64,000 nt of DNA from Rhabditoides inermis. Its lineage: Eukaryota; Nematoda; Chromadorea; Rhabditida; Rhabditidae. The DNA is taken from positions 1-64,000 of the forward strand of contig CAWZYM010000425.1 of assembly GCA_963966185.1 (NCBI GenBank). Direction: 5' to 3'. The notes below the pieces were generated by a model that made no database searches, was not told where the DNA came from, and worked only from the letters and a program-made list of their open reading frames with translations. Shown here piece after piece: positions 1 to 15,100 of the stretch (its first letter is position 1; the number at the start of each line of letters is the position of its first letter). A program made the position numbers and the translations under genes.

Positions 1-100
1 TTTATCCTGAAAGTTTCTCCTGGAAGTTTTTTCCTGAAAAATCATCCTGGGAGTTTATCCTGGAAGTTTATCCTGAAAGTTTATCCTGTGTTGTCTTGAG

Positions 101-3100
101 TTTGTATTGAGAGTATATCCTGAGTTGTCCTGAGATTTTATCCTGAGACTTTATCCTGAGAGTTCATCCTGAGAGTTTATCCTAAGAGTTTATCCTGAAA
201 GTTTATCCTGAGAGTTTATCTTGAGAGTTTATCCTGAGAGTTTATCCTGAGAGTTTATCCTGAGACTTTATCCTGACAATTTATCCTGAGACTTTACCCT
301 GAAAGTTTATCCTGAAACTTTATCCTGAGACTTTGTCCTGAGAGTTTATCCTGAAAGTTTATCCTGAGACTTTATCCTGAGAGTTTATCCTGAGAGTTTA
401 TCCTGAGAGTTTATCCTGAAAGTTTATCCTGAGAGTTTATCCTGTGTTTATCTTGAGACTTTATCCTAAGGCTTCATCCTGAGAGTTTATCCTGTGTTTA
501 TCCTGAGAGTTTATCCTGAGACTTTATCCTGAGAGTTTATCCTGAGAGTTATCCTGAGAGTTTATCCTGAAAGTTTATCCTGAGAGTTTATCCTGTGTTT
601 ATCTTGAGACTTTATCCTAAGGCTTCATCCTGAGAGTTTATCCTGTGTTTATCCTGAGAGTTTATCCTGAGAGATTATTCTCAGACTTTACTCTGAAAGT
701 TTATCCTGAGACTTTATCCTGAGAGTTTATCCTGAGAGTTCATCCTGAGAGTTTATCCTGAAAGTTTATCCTGAAAGTTCATCCTGAGAGTTTATCCTGG
801 AAGTTTATCCTGAATGTTTATCCTGTGTTGTCTTGAGTTTGTAATGAGAGTTTATCCTGAGTTGTCCTGAGATTTTATCCTGAGACTTTATCCTGAGAGT
901 TTGTCCTGAGAGTTTATCCTGAGAGTTTATCCTGTGAGTTTATCCTGAAAGTTTATCCTGAGAGTTTATCCTGTTTTTATCCTGAGACTTTATCTTGAGG
1001 CTTCATCCTGAGAGTTTATCCTGTGTTTATCCTGAGAGTTTATCCTGAGAGATTATCCTCAGACTTTCTCTGAAAGTTTATCCTGAGACTTTATCCTGAG
1101 AGTTCATTCTGAGAGTTTATCCTGAGAGTTTATCCTGAGAGTTTATCCTGAAAATTTATCCTGAAAGTTCATCCTGAGAGTTTATCCTGGAAGTTTATCC
1201 TGAATGTTTATTCTGTGTTGTCTTGAGTTTGTAATGAGAGTTTATCCTGAGTTGTCCTGAGATTTTATCCTGAGACTTTATCCTGAGAGTTTATCCTGAG
1301 AGTTTATCCTGAGAGTTTATCCTGTGTTTATCCTGAGACTTTTATCTTGAAGATTCATCCTGAGAGTTTATCCTGTGTTTATCCTGAGAGTTTATCCTGA
1401 GAGATTATCCTCAGACTTTCTCTGAAAGTTTATCCTGAGACTTTATCCTGAGAGTTTATCCTGAGAGTTCATCCTGAGAGTTTATCCTGAGAGTTTATCC
1501 TGAAAGTTTATCCTGAAAGTTCATCCTGAGGGTTTATCCTGGAAGTTTATCCTGAATGTTTATCCTGTGTTGTCTTGAGTTTGTAATGATAGTTTATCTT
1601 GAGTTGTCCTGAGATTTTATCCTGAGACTTTATCCTGAGAGTTTGTCCTGAGAGTTTATCCTGAGAGTTTATCCTGTGAGTTTATCCTGAAAGTTTATCC
1701 TGAGAGTTTATCCTGTTTTTATCCTGAGACTTTATCTTGAGGCTTCATCCTGAGAGTTTATCCTGTGTTTATCCTGAGAGTTTATCCTGAGAGATTATCC
1801 TCAGACTTTCTCTGAAAGTTTATCCTGAGACTTTATCCTGAGAGTTCATTCTGAGAGTTTATCCTGAGAGTTTATCCTGAGAGTTTATCCTGAAAATTTA
1901 TCCTGAAAGTTCATCCTGAGAGTTTATCCTGGAAGTTTATCCTGAATGTTTATTCTGTGTTGTCTTGAGTTTGTAATGAGAGTTTATCCTGAGTTGTCCT
2001 GAGATTTTATCCTGAGACTTTATCCTGAGAGTTTATCCTGAGAGTTTATCCTGAGAGTTTATCCTGAGAGTTTATCCTGTGTTTATCCTGAGACTTTTAT
2101 CTTGAAGATTCATCCTGAGAGTTTATCCTGTGTTTATCCTGAGAGTTTATCCTGAGAGATTATCCTCAGACTTTCTCTGAAAGTTTATCCTGAGACTTTA
2201 TCCTGAGAGTTTATCCTGAGAGTTCATCCTGAGAGTTTATCCTGAGAGTTTATCCTGAAAGTTTATCCTGAAAGTTCATCCTGAGGGTTTATCCTGGAAG
2301 TTTATCCTGAATGTTTATCCTGTGTTGTCTTGAGTTTGTAATGATAGTTTATCTTGAGTTGTCCTGAGATTTTATCCTGAGACTTTATCTTGAGAGTTTA
2401 ACCTGAGAGTTTATCCTAAGAGTTTATCCTGAAAGTTTATCCTGAGAGTTTATCCTGTGTTTATCCTGAGACTTTATCTTGAGGCTTCATCCTGAGAGTT
2501 TATCCTGTGTTTATCCTGAGAGTTTATCCTGAGAGATTATCCTCAGACTTTCTCTGAAAGTTTATCCTGAGACTTTATCCTGAGAGTTTATCCTGAGACT
2601 TTACCTTGAAAGTTTATCCTGAGACTTTATCCTGAGACTTTATCCTGAGAGTTTACCCTGAGAGTTTATCCTGAAAGTTTCTCCTGGAAGTTTTTTCCTG
2701 AAAGTTCATCCTGAGAGTTCATCCTGGAAGTTTATCCTGAAAGTTTATTCTGTGTTGTCTTAAGTTTGTAGTGAGAGTTTATCCTGAGTTGTCCTGAGAT
2801 TTTATCCTGAAAGTTTATTCTGAAAGTTTATCCTAAGAGTTTATGCCTAGTTGTCCTGAGGCTTCATCCTGAGAGTTTATCCTGTGTTTATCCTGAGAGT
2901 TTATCCAGAGAGTTTATCCGGAGACTTTACCCTGAAAGTTTATCCTGAGACTTTATCCTGAGAGTTTATCCTGAGACTTTACCCTGAAAGTTTATCCTGA
3001 GACTTTATCCTGAGACTTTATCCTGAGAGTTTATCCTGAGAGTTTATCCTGAAAGTTTATCCTGGAACTTTTTTTCCTGAAAGTTCATCCTGGGAGTTTA

Positions 3101-6100
3101 TCCTGGAAGTTTATCCTGAAAGTTTATCCTGTGTTGTCTTGAGTTTGTATTGAGAGTATATCCTGAGTTGTCCTGAGATTTTATCCTGAGACTTTATCCT
3201 GAGAGTTCATCCTGAGAGTTTATCCTAAGAGTTTATCCTGTGTTTATCCTGAGAGTTTATCCTGAGAGTGTATCCTGAGAGTTTATCCTGAGACTTTATC
3301 CTGAGAATTTATCCTGAGAGATTATTCTCAGACTTTACTCTGAAAGTTTATCCTGAGACTTTATCCTGAGAGTTTATCCTGAGAGTTCATCCTGAGAGTT
3401 TATCCTGAAAGTTTATCCTGAAAGTTCATCCTGAGAGTTTATCCTGGAAGTTTATCCTGAATGTTTATCCTGTGTTGTCTTGAGTTTGTAATGAGAGTTT
3501 ATCCTGAGTTGTCCTGAGATTTTATCCTGAGACTTTATCCTGAGAGTTTGTCCTGAGAGTTTATCCTGAGAGTTTATCCTGTGAGTTTATCCTGAAAGTT
3601 TATCCTGAGAGTTTATCCTGTTTTTATCCTGAGACTTTATCTTGAGGCTTCATCCTGAGAGTTTATCCTGTGTTTATCCTGAGAGTTTATCCTGAGAGAT
3701 TATCCTCAGACTTTCTCTGAAAGTTTATCCTGAGACTTTATCCTGAGAGTTCATTCTGAGAGTTTATCCTGAGAGTTTATCCTGAGAGTTTATCCTGAAA
3801 ATTTATCCTGAAAGTTCATCCTGAGAGTTTATCCTGGAAGTTTATCCTGAATGTTTATTCTGTGTTGTCTTGAGTTTGTAATGAGAGTTTATCCTGAGTT
3901 GTCCTGAGATTTTATCCTGAGACTTTATCCTGAGAGTTTATCCTGAGAGTTTATCCTGAGAGTTTATCCTGTGTTTATCCTGAGACTTTTATCTTGAAGA
4001 TTCATCCTGAGAGTTTATCCTGTGTTTATCCTGAGAGTTTATCCTGAGAGATTATCCTCAGACTTTCTCTGAAAGTTTATCCTGAGACTTTATCCTGAGA
4101 GTTTATCCTGAGAGTTCATCCTGAGAGTTTATCCTGAGAGTTTATCCTGAAAGTTTATCCTGAAAGTTCATCCTGAGGGTTTATCCTGGAAGTTTATCCT
4201 GAATGTTTATCCTGTGTTGTCTTGAGTTTGTAATGATAGTTTATCTTGAGTTGTCCTGAGATTTTATCCTGAGACTTTATCCTGAGAGTTTGTCCTGAGA
4301 GTTTATCCTGAGAGTTTATCCTGTGAGTTTATCCTGAAAGTTTATCCTGAGAGTTTATCCTGTTTTTATCCTGAGACTTTATCTTGAGGCTTCATCCTGA
4401 GAGTTTATCCTGTGTTTATCCTGAGAGTTTATCCTGAGAGATTATCCTCAGACTTTCTCTGAAAGTTTATCCTGAGACTTTATCCTGAGAGTTCATTCTG
4501 AGAGTTTATCCTGAGAGTTTATCCTGAGAGTTTATCCTGAAAATTTATCCTGAAAGTTCATCCTGAGAGTTTATCCTGGAAGTTTATCCTGAATGTTTAT
4601 TCTGTGTTGTCTTGAGTTTGTAATGAGAGTTTATCCTGAGTTGTCCTGAGATTTTATCCTGAGACTTTATCCTGAGAGTTTATCCTGAGAGTTTATCCTG
4701 AGAGTTTATCCTGAGAGTTTATCCTGTGTTTATCCTGAGACTTTTATCTTGAAGATTCATCCTGAGAGTTTATCCTGTGTTTATCCTGAGAGTTTATCCT
4801 GAGAGATTATCCTCAGACTTTCTCTGAAAGTTTATCCTGAGACTTTATCCTGAGAGTTTATCCTGAGAGTTCATCCTGAGAGTTTATCCTGAGAGTTTAT
4901 CCTGAAAGTTTATCCTGAAAGTTCATCCTGAGGGTTTATCCTGGAAGTTTATCCTGAATGTTTATCCTGTGTTGTCTTGAGTTTGTAATGATAGTTTATC
5001 TTGAGTTGTCCTGAGATTTTATCCTGAGACTTTATCTTGAGAGTTTAACCTGAGAGTTTATCCTAAGAGTTTATCCTGAAAGTTTATCCTGAGAGTTTAT
5101 CCTGTGTTTATCCTGAGACTTTATCTTGAGGCTTCATCCTGAGAGTTTATCCTGTGTTTATCCTGAGAGTTTATCCTGAGAGATTATCCTCAGACTTTCT
5201 CTGAAAGTTTATCCTGAGACTTTATCCTGAGAGTTTATCCTGAGACTTTACCTTGAAAGTTTATCCTGAGACTTTATCCTGAGACTTTATCCTGAGAGTT
5301 TACCCTGAGAGTTTATCCTGAAAGTTTCTCCTGGAAGTTTTTTCCTGAAAGTTCATCCTGAGAGTTCATCCTGGAAGTTTATCCTGAAAGTTTATTCTGT
5401 GTTGTCTTAAGTTTGTAGTGAGAGTTTATCCTGAGTTGTCCTGAGATTTTATCCTGAAAGTTTATTCTGAAAGTTTATCCTAAGAGTTTATGCCTAGTTG
5501 TCCTGAGGCTTCATCCTGAGAGTTTATCCTGTGTTTATCCTGAGAGTTTATCCAGAGAGTTTATCCGGAGACTTTACCCTGAAAGTTTATCCTGAGACTT
5601 TATCCTGAGAGTTTATCCTGAGACTTTACCCTGAAAGTTTATCCTGAGACTTTATCCTGAGACTTTATCCTGAGAGTTTATCCTGAGAGTTTATCCTGAA
5701 AGTTTATCCTGGAACTTTTTTTCCTGAAAGTTCATCCTGGGAGTTTATCCTGGAAGTTTATCCTGAAAGTTTATCCTGTGTTGTCTTGAGTTTGTATTGA
5801 GAGTATATCCTGAGTTGTCCTGAGATTTTATCCTGAGACTTTATCCTGAGAGTTCATCCTGAGAGTTTATCCTAAGAGTTTATCCTGTGTTTATCCTGAG
5901 AGTTTATCCTGAGAGTGTATCCTGAGAGTTTATCCTGAGACTTTATCCTGAGAATTTATCCTGAGACTTTACCCTGAAAGTTTATCCTGAAACTTTATCC
6001 TGAGACTTTGTCCTGAGAGTTTATCCTGAAAGTTTATCCTGGAAGTTTATCCTGAAAGTTCATCCTGAGAGTTCATCCTGGAAGTTTATCCTGAAAGTTT

Positions 6101-9100
6101 GTCCTGTGTTGTCTTGAGTTTGTACTGAGAGTTCATCCTGAGTTGTCTGAGATTTTATCCTGAAAGTTTTTCTGAAAGTTTATCCTAAGAGTTTATGCTG
6201 AGTTGTCCTGAGGCTTCATCCTGAGAGTTTATCCTGTGTTTATCCTGAGAGTTTATCCAGAGAGTTCATCCGGAGACTTTACCCTGAAAGTTTATCCTGA
6301 GAGTTTATCCTGAAAGTTTATCCTGAAAGTTCATCCTGAGAGTTTATTCTGGAAGTTTTTTTTCTGAAAGTCTATCCTGTGTTGTCTTGAGTTTGTAATG
6401 AGAGTTTGTCCTGAGTTGTCCTGAGATTTTATCCTGAGACTTTATCCTGAGAGTTTATCCTGAGAGTTTATCCTGAGAGTTTATCCTGAAAATTTATCCT
6501 GAGAGTTTATCCTGTGTTTATCTTGAGACTTTATCCTAAGGCTTCATCCTGAGAGTTTATCATGTGTTTATCCTGAGAGTTTATCCTGAGAGATTATTCT
6601 CAGACTTTACTCTGAAAGTTTATCCTGAGACTTTATCCTGAGAGTTTATTCTGAGAGTTCATCCTGAGAGTTTATCCTGAAAGTTTATCCTGAAAGTTTA
6701 TCCTGAAAGTTCATCCTGAGAGTTTATCCTGGAAGTTTATCCTGAATGTTTATCCTGTGTTGTCTTGAGTTTGTAATGAGAGTTTATCCTGAGTTGTCCT
6801 GAGATTTTATCCTGAGACTTTATCCTGAGAGTTTATCCTGAGAGTTTATCCTGTGAGTTTATCCTAAAAGTTCATCCTGAGAGTTTATCCTGTGTTTATC
6901 CTGAGACTTTATCTTGAGGCTTCATCCTGAGAGTTTTTCCTGTGTTTATCCTGAGAGTTTATCCTGTGTTTATCCTGAGAGTTTATCCTGAGACTTTATC
7001 CTGAGAGTTTATCCTGAGAGTTATCCTGAGAGTTTATCCTGAAAGTTTATCCTGAGAGTTTATCCTGTGTTTATCTTGAGACTTTATCCTAAGGTTTCAT
7101 CCTGAGAGTTTATCCTGTGTTTATCCTGAGAGTTTATCCTGAGAGATTATTCTCAGACTTTACTCTGAAAGTTTATCCTGAGACTTTATCCTGAGAGTTT
7201 ATCCTGAGAGTTCATCCTGAGAGTTTATCCTGAAAGTTTATCCTGAAAGTTTATCCTGAAAGTTCATCCTGAGAGTTTATCCTGGAAGTTTATCCTGAAT
7301 GTTTATCCTGTGTTGTCTTGAGTTTGTAATGAGAGTTTATCCTGAGTTGTCCTGAGATTTTATCCTGAGACTTTATCCTGAGAGTTTGTCCTGAGAGTTT
7401 ATCCTGAGAGTTTATCCTGTGAGTTTATCCTGAAAGTTTATCCTGAGAGTATATCCTGTTTTTATCCTGAGACTTTATCTTGAGGCTTCATCCTGAGAGT
7501 TTATCCTGTGTTTATCCTGAGAGTTTATCCTGAGAGATTATCCTCAGACTTTCTCTGAAAGTTTATCCTGAGACTTTATCCTGAGAGTTCATTCTGAGAG
7601 TTTATCCTGAGAGTTTATCCTGAGAGTTTATCCTGAAAATTTATCCTGAAAATTCATCCTGAGAGTTTATCCTGGAAGTTTATCCTGAATGTTTATTCTG
7701 TGTTGTCTTGAGTTTGTAATGAGAGTTTATCCTGAGTTGTCCTGAGATTTTATCCTGAGAGTTTATCCTGAGAGTTTATCCTGAGAGTTTATCCTGTGTT
7801 TATCCTGAGACTTTTATCTTGAAGATTCATCCTGAGAGTTTATCCTGTGTTTATCCTGAGAGTTTATCCTGAGAGATTATCCTCAGACTTTCTCTGAAAG
7901 TTTATCCTGAGACTTTATCCTGAGAGTTTATCCTGAGAGTTCATCCTGAGAGTTTATCCTGAGAGTTTATCCTGAAAGTTTATCCTGAAAGTTCATCCTG
8001 AGGGTTTATCCTGGAAGTTTATCCTGAATGTTTATCCTGTGTTGTCTTGAGTTTGTAATGATAGTTTATCTTGAGTTGTCCTGAGATTTTATCCTGAGAC
8101 TTTATCTTGAGAGTTTAACCTGAGAGTTTATCCTAAGAGTTTATCCTGAAAGTTTATCCTGAGAGTTTATCCTGTGTTTATCCTGAGACTTTATCTTGAG
8201 GCTTCATCCTGAGAGTTTATCCTGTGTTTATCCTGAGAGTTTATCCTGAGAGATTATTCTCAGACTTTCTCTGAAAGTTTATCCTGAGACTTTATCCTGA
8301 GAGTTTATCCTGAGACTTTACCCTGAAAGTTTATCCTGAGACTTTATCCTGAGACTTTATCCTGAGAGTTTATCCTGAAAGTTTCTCCTGGAAGTTTTTT
8401 CCTGAAAGTTCATCCTGAGAGTTCATCCTGGAAGTTTATCCTGAAAGTTTATTCTGTGTTGTCTTAAGTTTGTAGTGAGAGTTTATCCTGAGTTGTCCTG
8501 AGATTTTATCCTGAAAGTTTATTCTGAAAGTTTATCCTAAGAGTTTATGCCTAGTTGTCCTGAGGCTTCATCCTGAGAGTTTATCCTGTGTTTATCCTGA
8601 GAGTTTATCCAGATAGTTTATCCGGAGACTTTACCCTGAAAGTTTATCCTGAGACTTTATCCTGAGAGTTTATCCTGAGACTTTACCCTGAAAGTTTATC
8701 CTGAGACTTTATCCTGAGAGTTTATCCTGAGAGTTTATCCTGAGAGTTTATCCTGAAAGTTTATCCTGGAAGTTTTTTTCCTGAAAGTTCATCCTGGGAG
8801 TTTATCCTGGAAGTTTATCCTGAAAGTTTATCCTGTGTTGTCTTGAGTTTGTATTGAGAGTATATCCTGAGTTGTCCTGAGATTTTATCCTGAGACTTTA
8901 TCCTGAGAGTTCATCCTGAGAGTTTATCCTAAGAGTTTATCCTGTGTTTATCCTGAGAGTTTATCCTGAGAGTGTATCCTGAGAGTTTATCCTGAGACTT
9001 TATCCTGAGAATTTATCCTGAGACTTTACCCTGAAAGTTTATCCTGAAACTTTATCCTGAGACTTTGTCCTGAGAGTTTATCCTGAAAGTTTATCCTGGA

Positions 9101-12100
9101 AGTTTATCCTGAAAGTTCATCCTGAGAGTTCATCCTGGAAGTTTATCCTGAAAGTTTGTCCTGTGTTGTCTTGAGTTTGTACTGAGAGTTCATCCTGAGT
9201 TGTCTGAGATTTTATCCTGAAAGTTTTTCTGAAAGTTTATCCTAAGAGTTTATGCTGAGTTGTCCTGAGGCTTCATCCTGAGAGTTTATCCTGTGTTTAT
9301 CCTGAGAGTTTATCCAGAGAGTTCATCCGGAGACTTTACCCTGAAAGTTTATCCTGAGAGTTTATCCTGAAAGTTTATCCTGAAAGTTCATCCTGAGAGT
9401 TTATTCTGGAAGTTTTTTTTCTGAAAGTCTATCCTGTGTTGTCTTGAGTTTGTAATGAGAGTTTGTCCTGAGTTGTCCTGAGATTTTATCCTGAGACTTT
9501 ATCCTGAGAGTTTATCCTGAGAGTTTATCCTGAGAGTTTATCCTGAAAATTTATCCTGAGAGTTTATCCTGTGTTTATCTTGAGACTTTATCCTAAGGCT
9601 TCATCCTGAGAGTTTATCCTGTGTTTATCCTGAGAGTTTATCCTGAGAGATTATTCTCAGACTTTACTCTGAAAGTTTATCCTGAGACTTTATCCTGAGA
9701 GTTTATTCTGAGAGTTCATTCTGAGAGTTTATCCTGAAAGTTTATCCTGAAAGTTTATCCTGAAAGTTCATCCTGAGAGTTTATCCTGGAAGTTTATCCT
9801 GAATGTTTATCCTGTGTTGTCTTGAGTTTGTAATGAGAGTTTATCCTGAGTTGTCCTGAGATTTTATCCTGAGACTTTATCCTGAGAGTTTATCCTGAGA
9901 GTTTATCCTGTGAGTTTATCCTAAAAGTTCATCCTGAGAGTTTATCCTGTGTTTATCCTGAGACTTTATCTTGAGGCTTCATCCTGAGAGTTTTTCCTGT
10001 GTTTATCCTGAGAGTTTATCCTGTGTTTATCCTGAGAGTTTATCCTGAGACTTTATCCTGAGAGTTTATCCTGAGAGTTATCCTGAGAGTTTATCCTGAA
10101 AGTTTATCCTGAGAGTGTATCCTGTGTTTATCTTGAGACTTTATCCTAAGGTTTCATCCTGAGAGTTTATCCTGTGTTTATCCTGAGAGTTTATCCTGAG
10201 AGATTATTCTCAGACTTTACTCTGAAAGTTTATCCTGAGACTTTATCCTGAGAGTTTATCCTGAGAGTTCATCCTGAGAGTTTATCCTGAAAGTTTATCC
10301 TGAAAGTTTATCCTGAAAGTTCATCCTGAGAGTTTATCCTGGAAGTTTATCCTGAATGTTTATCCTGTGTTGTCTTGAGTTTGTAATGAGAGTTTATCCT
10401 GAGTTGTCCTGAGATTTTATCCTGAGACTTTATCCTGAGAGTTTGTCCTGAGAGTTTATCCTGAGAGTTTATCCTGTGAGTTTATCCTGAAAGTTTATCC
10501 TGAGAGTTTATCCTGTTTTTATCCTGAGACTTTATCTTGAGGCTTCATCCTGAGAGTTTATCCTGTGTTTATCCTGAGAGTTTATCCTGAGAGATTATCC
10601 TCAGACTTTCTCTGAAAGTTTATCCTGAGACTTTATCCTGAGAGTTCATTCTGAGAGTTTATCCTGAGAGTTTATCCTGAGAGTTTATCCTGAAAATTTA
10701 TCCTGAAAATTCATCCTGAGAGTTTATCCTGGAAGTTTATCCTGAATGTTTATTCTGTGTTGTCTTGAGTTTGTAATGAGAGTTTATCCTGAGTTGTCCT
10801 GAGATTTTATCCTGAGAGTTTATCCTGAGAGTTTATCCTGAGAGTTTATCCTGTGTTTATCCTGAGACTTTTATCTTGAAGATTCATCCTGAGAGTTTAT
10901 CCTGTGTTTATCCTGAGAGTTTATCCTGAGAGATTATCCTCAGACTTTCTCTGAAAGTTTATCCTGAGACTTTATCCTGAGAGTTTATCCTGAGAGTTCA
11001 TCCTGAGAGTTTATCCTGAGAGTTTATCCTGAAAGTTTATCCTGAAAGTTCATCCTGAGGGTTTATCCTGGAAGTTTATCCTGAATGTTTATCCTGTGTT
11101 GTCTTGAGTTTGTAATGATAGTTTATCTTGAGTTGTCCTGAGATTTTATCCTGAGACTTTATCTTGAGAGTTTAACCTGAGAGTTTATCCTAAGAGTTTA
11201 TCCTGAAAGTTTATCCTGAGAGTTTATCCTGCGTTTATCCTGAGACTTTATCTTGAGGCTTCATCCTGAGAGTTTATCCTGTGTTTATCCTGAGAGTTTA
11301 TCCTGAGAGATTATTCTCAGACTTTCTCTGAAAGTTTATCCTGAGACTTTATCCTGAGAGTTTATCCTGAGACTTTACCCTGAAAGTTTATCCTGAGACT
11401 TTATCCTGAGACTTTATCCTGAGAGTTTATCCTGAGAGTTTATCCTGAAAGTTTCTCCTGGAAGTTTTTTCCTGAAAGTTCATCCTGAGAGTTCATCCTG
11501 GAAGTTTATCCTGAAAGTTTATTCTGTGTTGTCTTAAGTTTGTAGTGAGAGTTTATCCTGAGTTGTCCTGAGATTTTATCCTGAAAGTTTATTCTGAAAG
11601 TTTATCCTAAGAGTTTATGCCTAGTTGTCCTGAGGCTTCATCCTGAGAGTTTATCCTGTGTTTATCCTGAGAGTTTATCCAGATAGTTTATCCGGAGACT
11701 TTACCCTGAAAGTTTATCCTGAGACTTTATCCTGAGAGTTTATCCTGAGACTTTACCCTGAAAGTTTATCCTGAGACTTTATCCTGAGAGTTTATCCTGA
11801 GAGTTTATCCTGAGAGTTTATCCTGAAAGTTTATCCTGGAAGTTTTTTTCCTGAAAGTTCATCCTGGGAGTTTATCCTGGAAGTTTATCCTGAAAGTTTA
11901 TCCTGTGTTGTCTTGAGTTTGTATTGAGAGTATATCCTGAGTTGTCCTGAGATTTTATCCTGAGACTTTATCCTGAGAGTTCATCCTGAGAGTTTATCCT
12001 AAGAGTTTATCCTGTGTTTATCCTGAGAGTTTATCCTGAGAGTGTATCCTGAGAGTTTATCCTGAGACTTTATCCTGAGAATTTATCCTGAGACTTTACC

Positions 12101-15100
12101 CTGAAAGTTTATCCTGAAACTTTATCCTGAGACTTTGTCCTGAGAGTTTATCCTGAAAGTTTATCCTGGAAGTTTATCCTGAAAGTTCATCCTGAGAGTT
12201 CATCCTGGAAGTTTATCCTGAAAGTTTGTCCTGTGTTGTCTTGAGTTTGTACTGAGAGTTCATCCTGAGTTGTCTGAGATTTTATCCTGAAAGTTTTTCT
12301 GAAAGTTTATCCTAAGAGTTTATGCTGAGTTGTCCTGAGGCTTCATCCTGAGAGTTTATCCTGTGTTTATCCTGAGAGTTTATCCAGAGAGTTCATCCGG
12401 AGACTTTACCCTGAAAGTTTATCCTGAGAGTTTATCCTGAAAGTTTATCCTGAAAGTTCATCCTGAGAGTTTATTCTGGAAGTTTTTTTTCTGAAAGTCT
12501 ATCCTGTGTTGTCTTGAGTTTGTAATGAGAGTTTGTCCTGAGTTGTCCTGAGATTTTATCCTGAGACTTTATCCTGAGAGTTTATCCTGAGAGTTTATCC
12601 TGAGAGTTTATCCTGAAAATTTATCCTGAGAGTTTATCCTGTGTTTATCTTGAGACTTTATCCTAAGGCTTCATCCTGAGAGTTTATCCTGTGTTTATCC
12701 TGAGAGTTCATCCTGAGAGATTATTCTCAGACTTTACTCTGAAAGTTTATCCTGAGACTTTATCCTGAGAGTTTATTCTGAGAGTTCATTCTGAGAGTTT
12801 ATCCTGAAAGTTTATCCTGAAAGTTTATCCTGAAAGTTCATCCTGAGAGTTTATCCTGGAAGTTTATCCTGAATGTTTATCCTGTGTTGTCTTGAGTTTG
12901 TAATGAGAGTTTATCCTGAGTTGTCCTGAGATTTTATCCTGAGACTTTATCCTGAGAGTTTATCCTGAGAGTTTATCCTGTGAGTTTATCCTAAAAGTTC
13001 ATCCTGAGAGTTTATCCTGTGTTTATCCTGAGACTTTATCTTGAGGCTTCATCCTGAGAGTTTTTCCTGTGTTTATCCTGAGAGTTTATCCTGTGTTTAT
13101 CCTGAGAGTTTATCCTGAGACTTTATCCTGAGAGTTTATCCTGAGAGTTATCCTGAGAGTTTATCCTGAAAGTTTATCCTGAGAGTGTATCCTGTGTTTA
13201 TCTTGAGACTTTATCCTAAGGTTTCATCCTGAGAGTTTATCCTGTGTTTATCCTGAGAGTTTATCCTGAGAGATTATTCTCAGACTTTACTCTGAAAGTT
13301 TATCCTGAGACTTTATCCTGAGAGTTTATCCTGAGAGTTCATCCTGAGAGTTTATCCTGAAAGTTTATCCTGAAAGTTTATCCTGAAAGTTCATCCTGAG
13401 AGTTTATCCTGGAAGTTTATCCTGAATGTTTATCCTGTGTTGTCTTGAGTTTGTAATGAGAGTTTATCCTGAGTTGTCCTGAGATTTTATCCTGAGACTT
13501 TATCCTGAGAGTTTGTCCTGAGAGTTTATCCTGAGAGTTTATCCTGTGAGTTTATCCTGAAAGTTTATCCTGAGAGTTTATCCTGTTTTTATCCTGAGAC
13601 TTTATCTTGAGGCTTCATCCTGAGAGTTTATCCTGTGTTTATCCTGAGAGTTTATCCTGAGAGATTATCCTCAGACTTTCTCTGAAAGTTTATCCTGAGA
13701 CTTTATCCTGAGAGTTCATTCTGAGAGTTTATCCTGAGAGTTTATCCTGAGAGTTTATCCTGAAAATTTATCCTGAAAATTCATCCTGAGAGTTTATCCT
13801 GGAAGTTTATCCTGAATGTTTATTCTGTGTTGTCTTGAGTTTGTAATGAGAGTTTATCCTGAGTTGTCCTGAGATTTTATCCTGAGAGTTTATCCTGAGA
13901 GTTTATCCTGAGAGTTTATCCTGTGTTTATCCTGAGACTTTTATCTTGAAGATTCATCCTGAGAGTTTATCCTGTGTTTATCCTGAGAGTTTATCCTGAG
14001 AGATTATCCTCAGACTTTCTCTGAAAGTTTATCCTGAGACTTTATCCTGAGAGTTTATCCTGAGAGTTCATCCTGAGAGTTTATCCTGAGAGTTTATCCT
14101 GAATGTTTATCCTGAAAGTTCATCCTGAGGGTTTATCCTGGAAGTTTATCCTGAATGTTTATCCTGTGTTGTCTTGAGTTTGTAATGATAGTTTATCTTG
14201 AGTTGTCCTGAGATTTTATCCTGAGACTTTATCTTGAGAGTTTAACCTGAGAGTTTATCCTAAGAGTTTATCCTGAAAGTTTATCCTGAGAGTTTATCCT
14301 GCGTTTATCCTGAGACTTTATCTTGAGGCTTCATCCTGAGAGTTTATCCTGTGTTTATCCTGAGAGTTTATCCTGAGAGATTATTCTCAGACTTTCTCTG
14401 AAAGTTTATCCTGAGACTTTATCCTGAGAGTTTATCCTGAGACTTTACCCTGAAAGTTTATCCTGAGACTTTATCCTGAGACTTTATCCTGAGAGTTTAT
14501 CCTGAGAGTTTATCCTGAAAGTTTCTCCTGGAAGTTTTTTCCTGAAAGTTCATCCTGAGAGTTCATCCTGGAAGTTTATCCTGAAAGTTTATTCTGTGTT
14601 GTCTTAAGTTTGTAGTGAGAGTTTATCCTGAGTTGTCCTGAGATTTTATCCTGAAAGTTTATTCTGAAAGTTTATCCTAAGAGTTTATGCCTAGTTGTCC
14701 TGAGGCTTCATCCTGAGAGTTTATCCTGTGTTTATCCTGAGAGTTTATCCAGATAGTTTATCCGGAGACTTTACCCTGAAAGTTTATCCTGAGACTTTAT
14801 CCTGAGAGTTTATCCTGAGACTTTACCCTGAAAGTTTATCCTGAGACTTTATCCTGAGAGTTTATCCTGAGAGTTTATCCTGAGAGTTTATCCTGAAAGT
14901 TTATCCTGGAAGTTTTTTTCCTGAAAGTTCATCCTGGGAGTTTATCCTGGAAGTTTATCCTGAAAGTTTATCCTGTGTTGTCTTGAGTTTGTATTGAGAG
15001 TATATCCTGAGTTGTCCTGAGATTTTATCCTGAGACTTTATCCTGAGAGTTCATCCTGAGAGTTTATCCTAAGAGTTTATCCTGTGTTTATCCTGAGAGT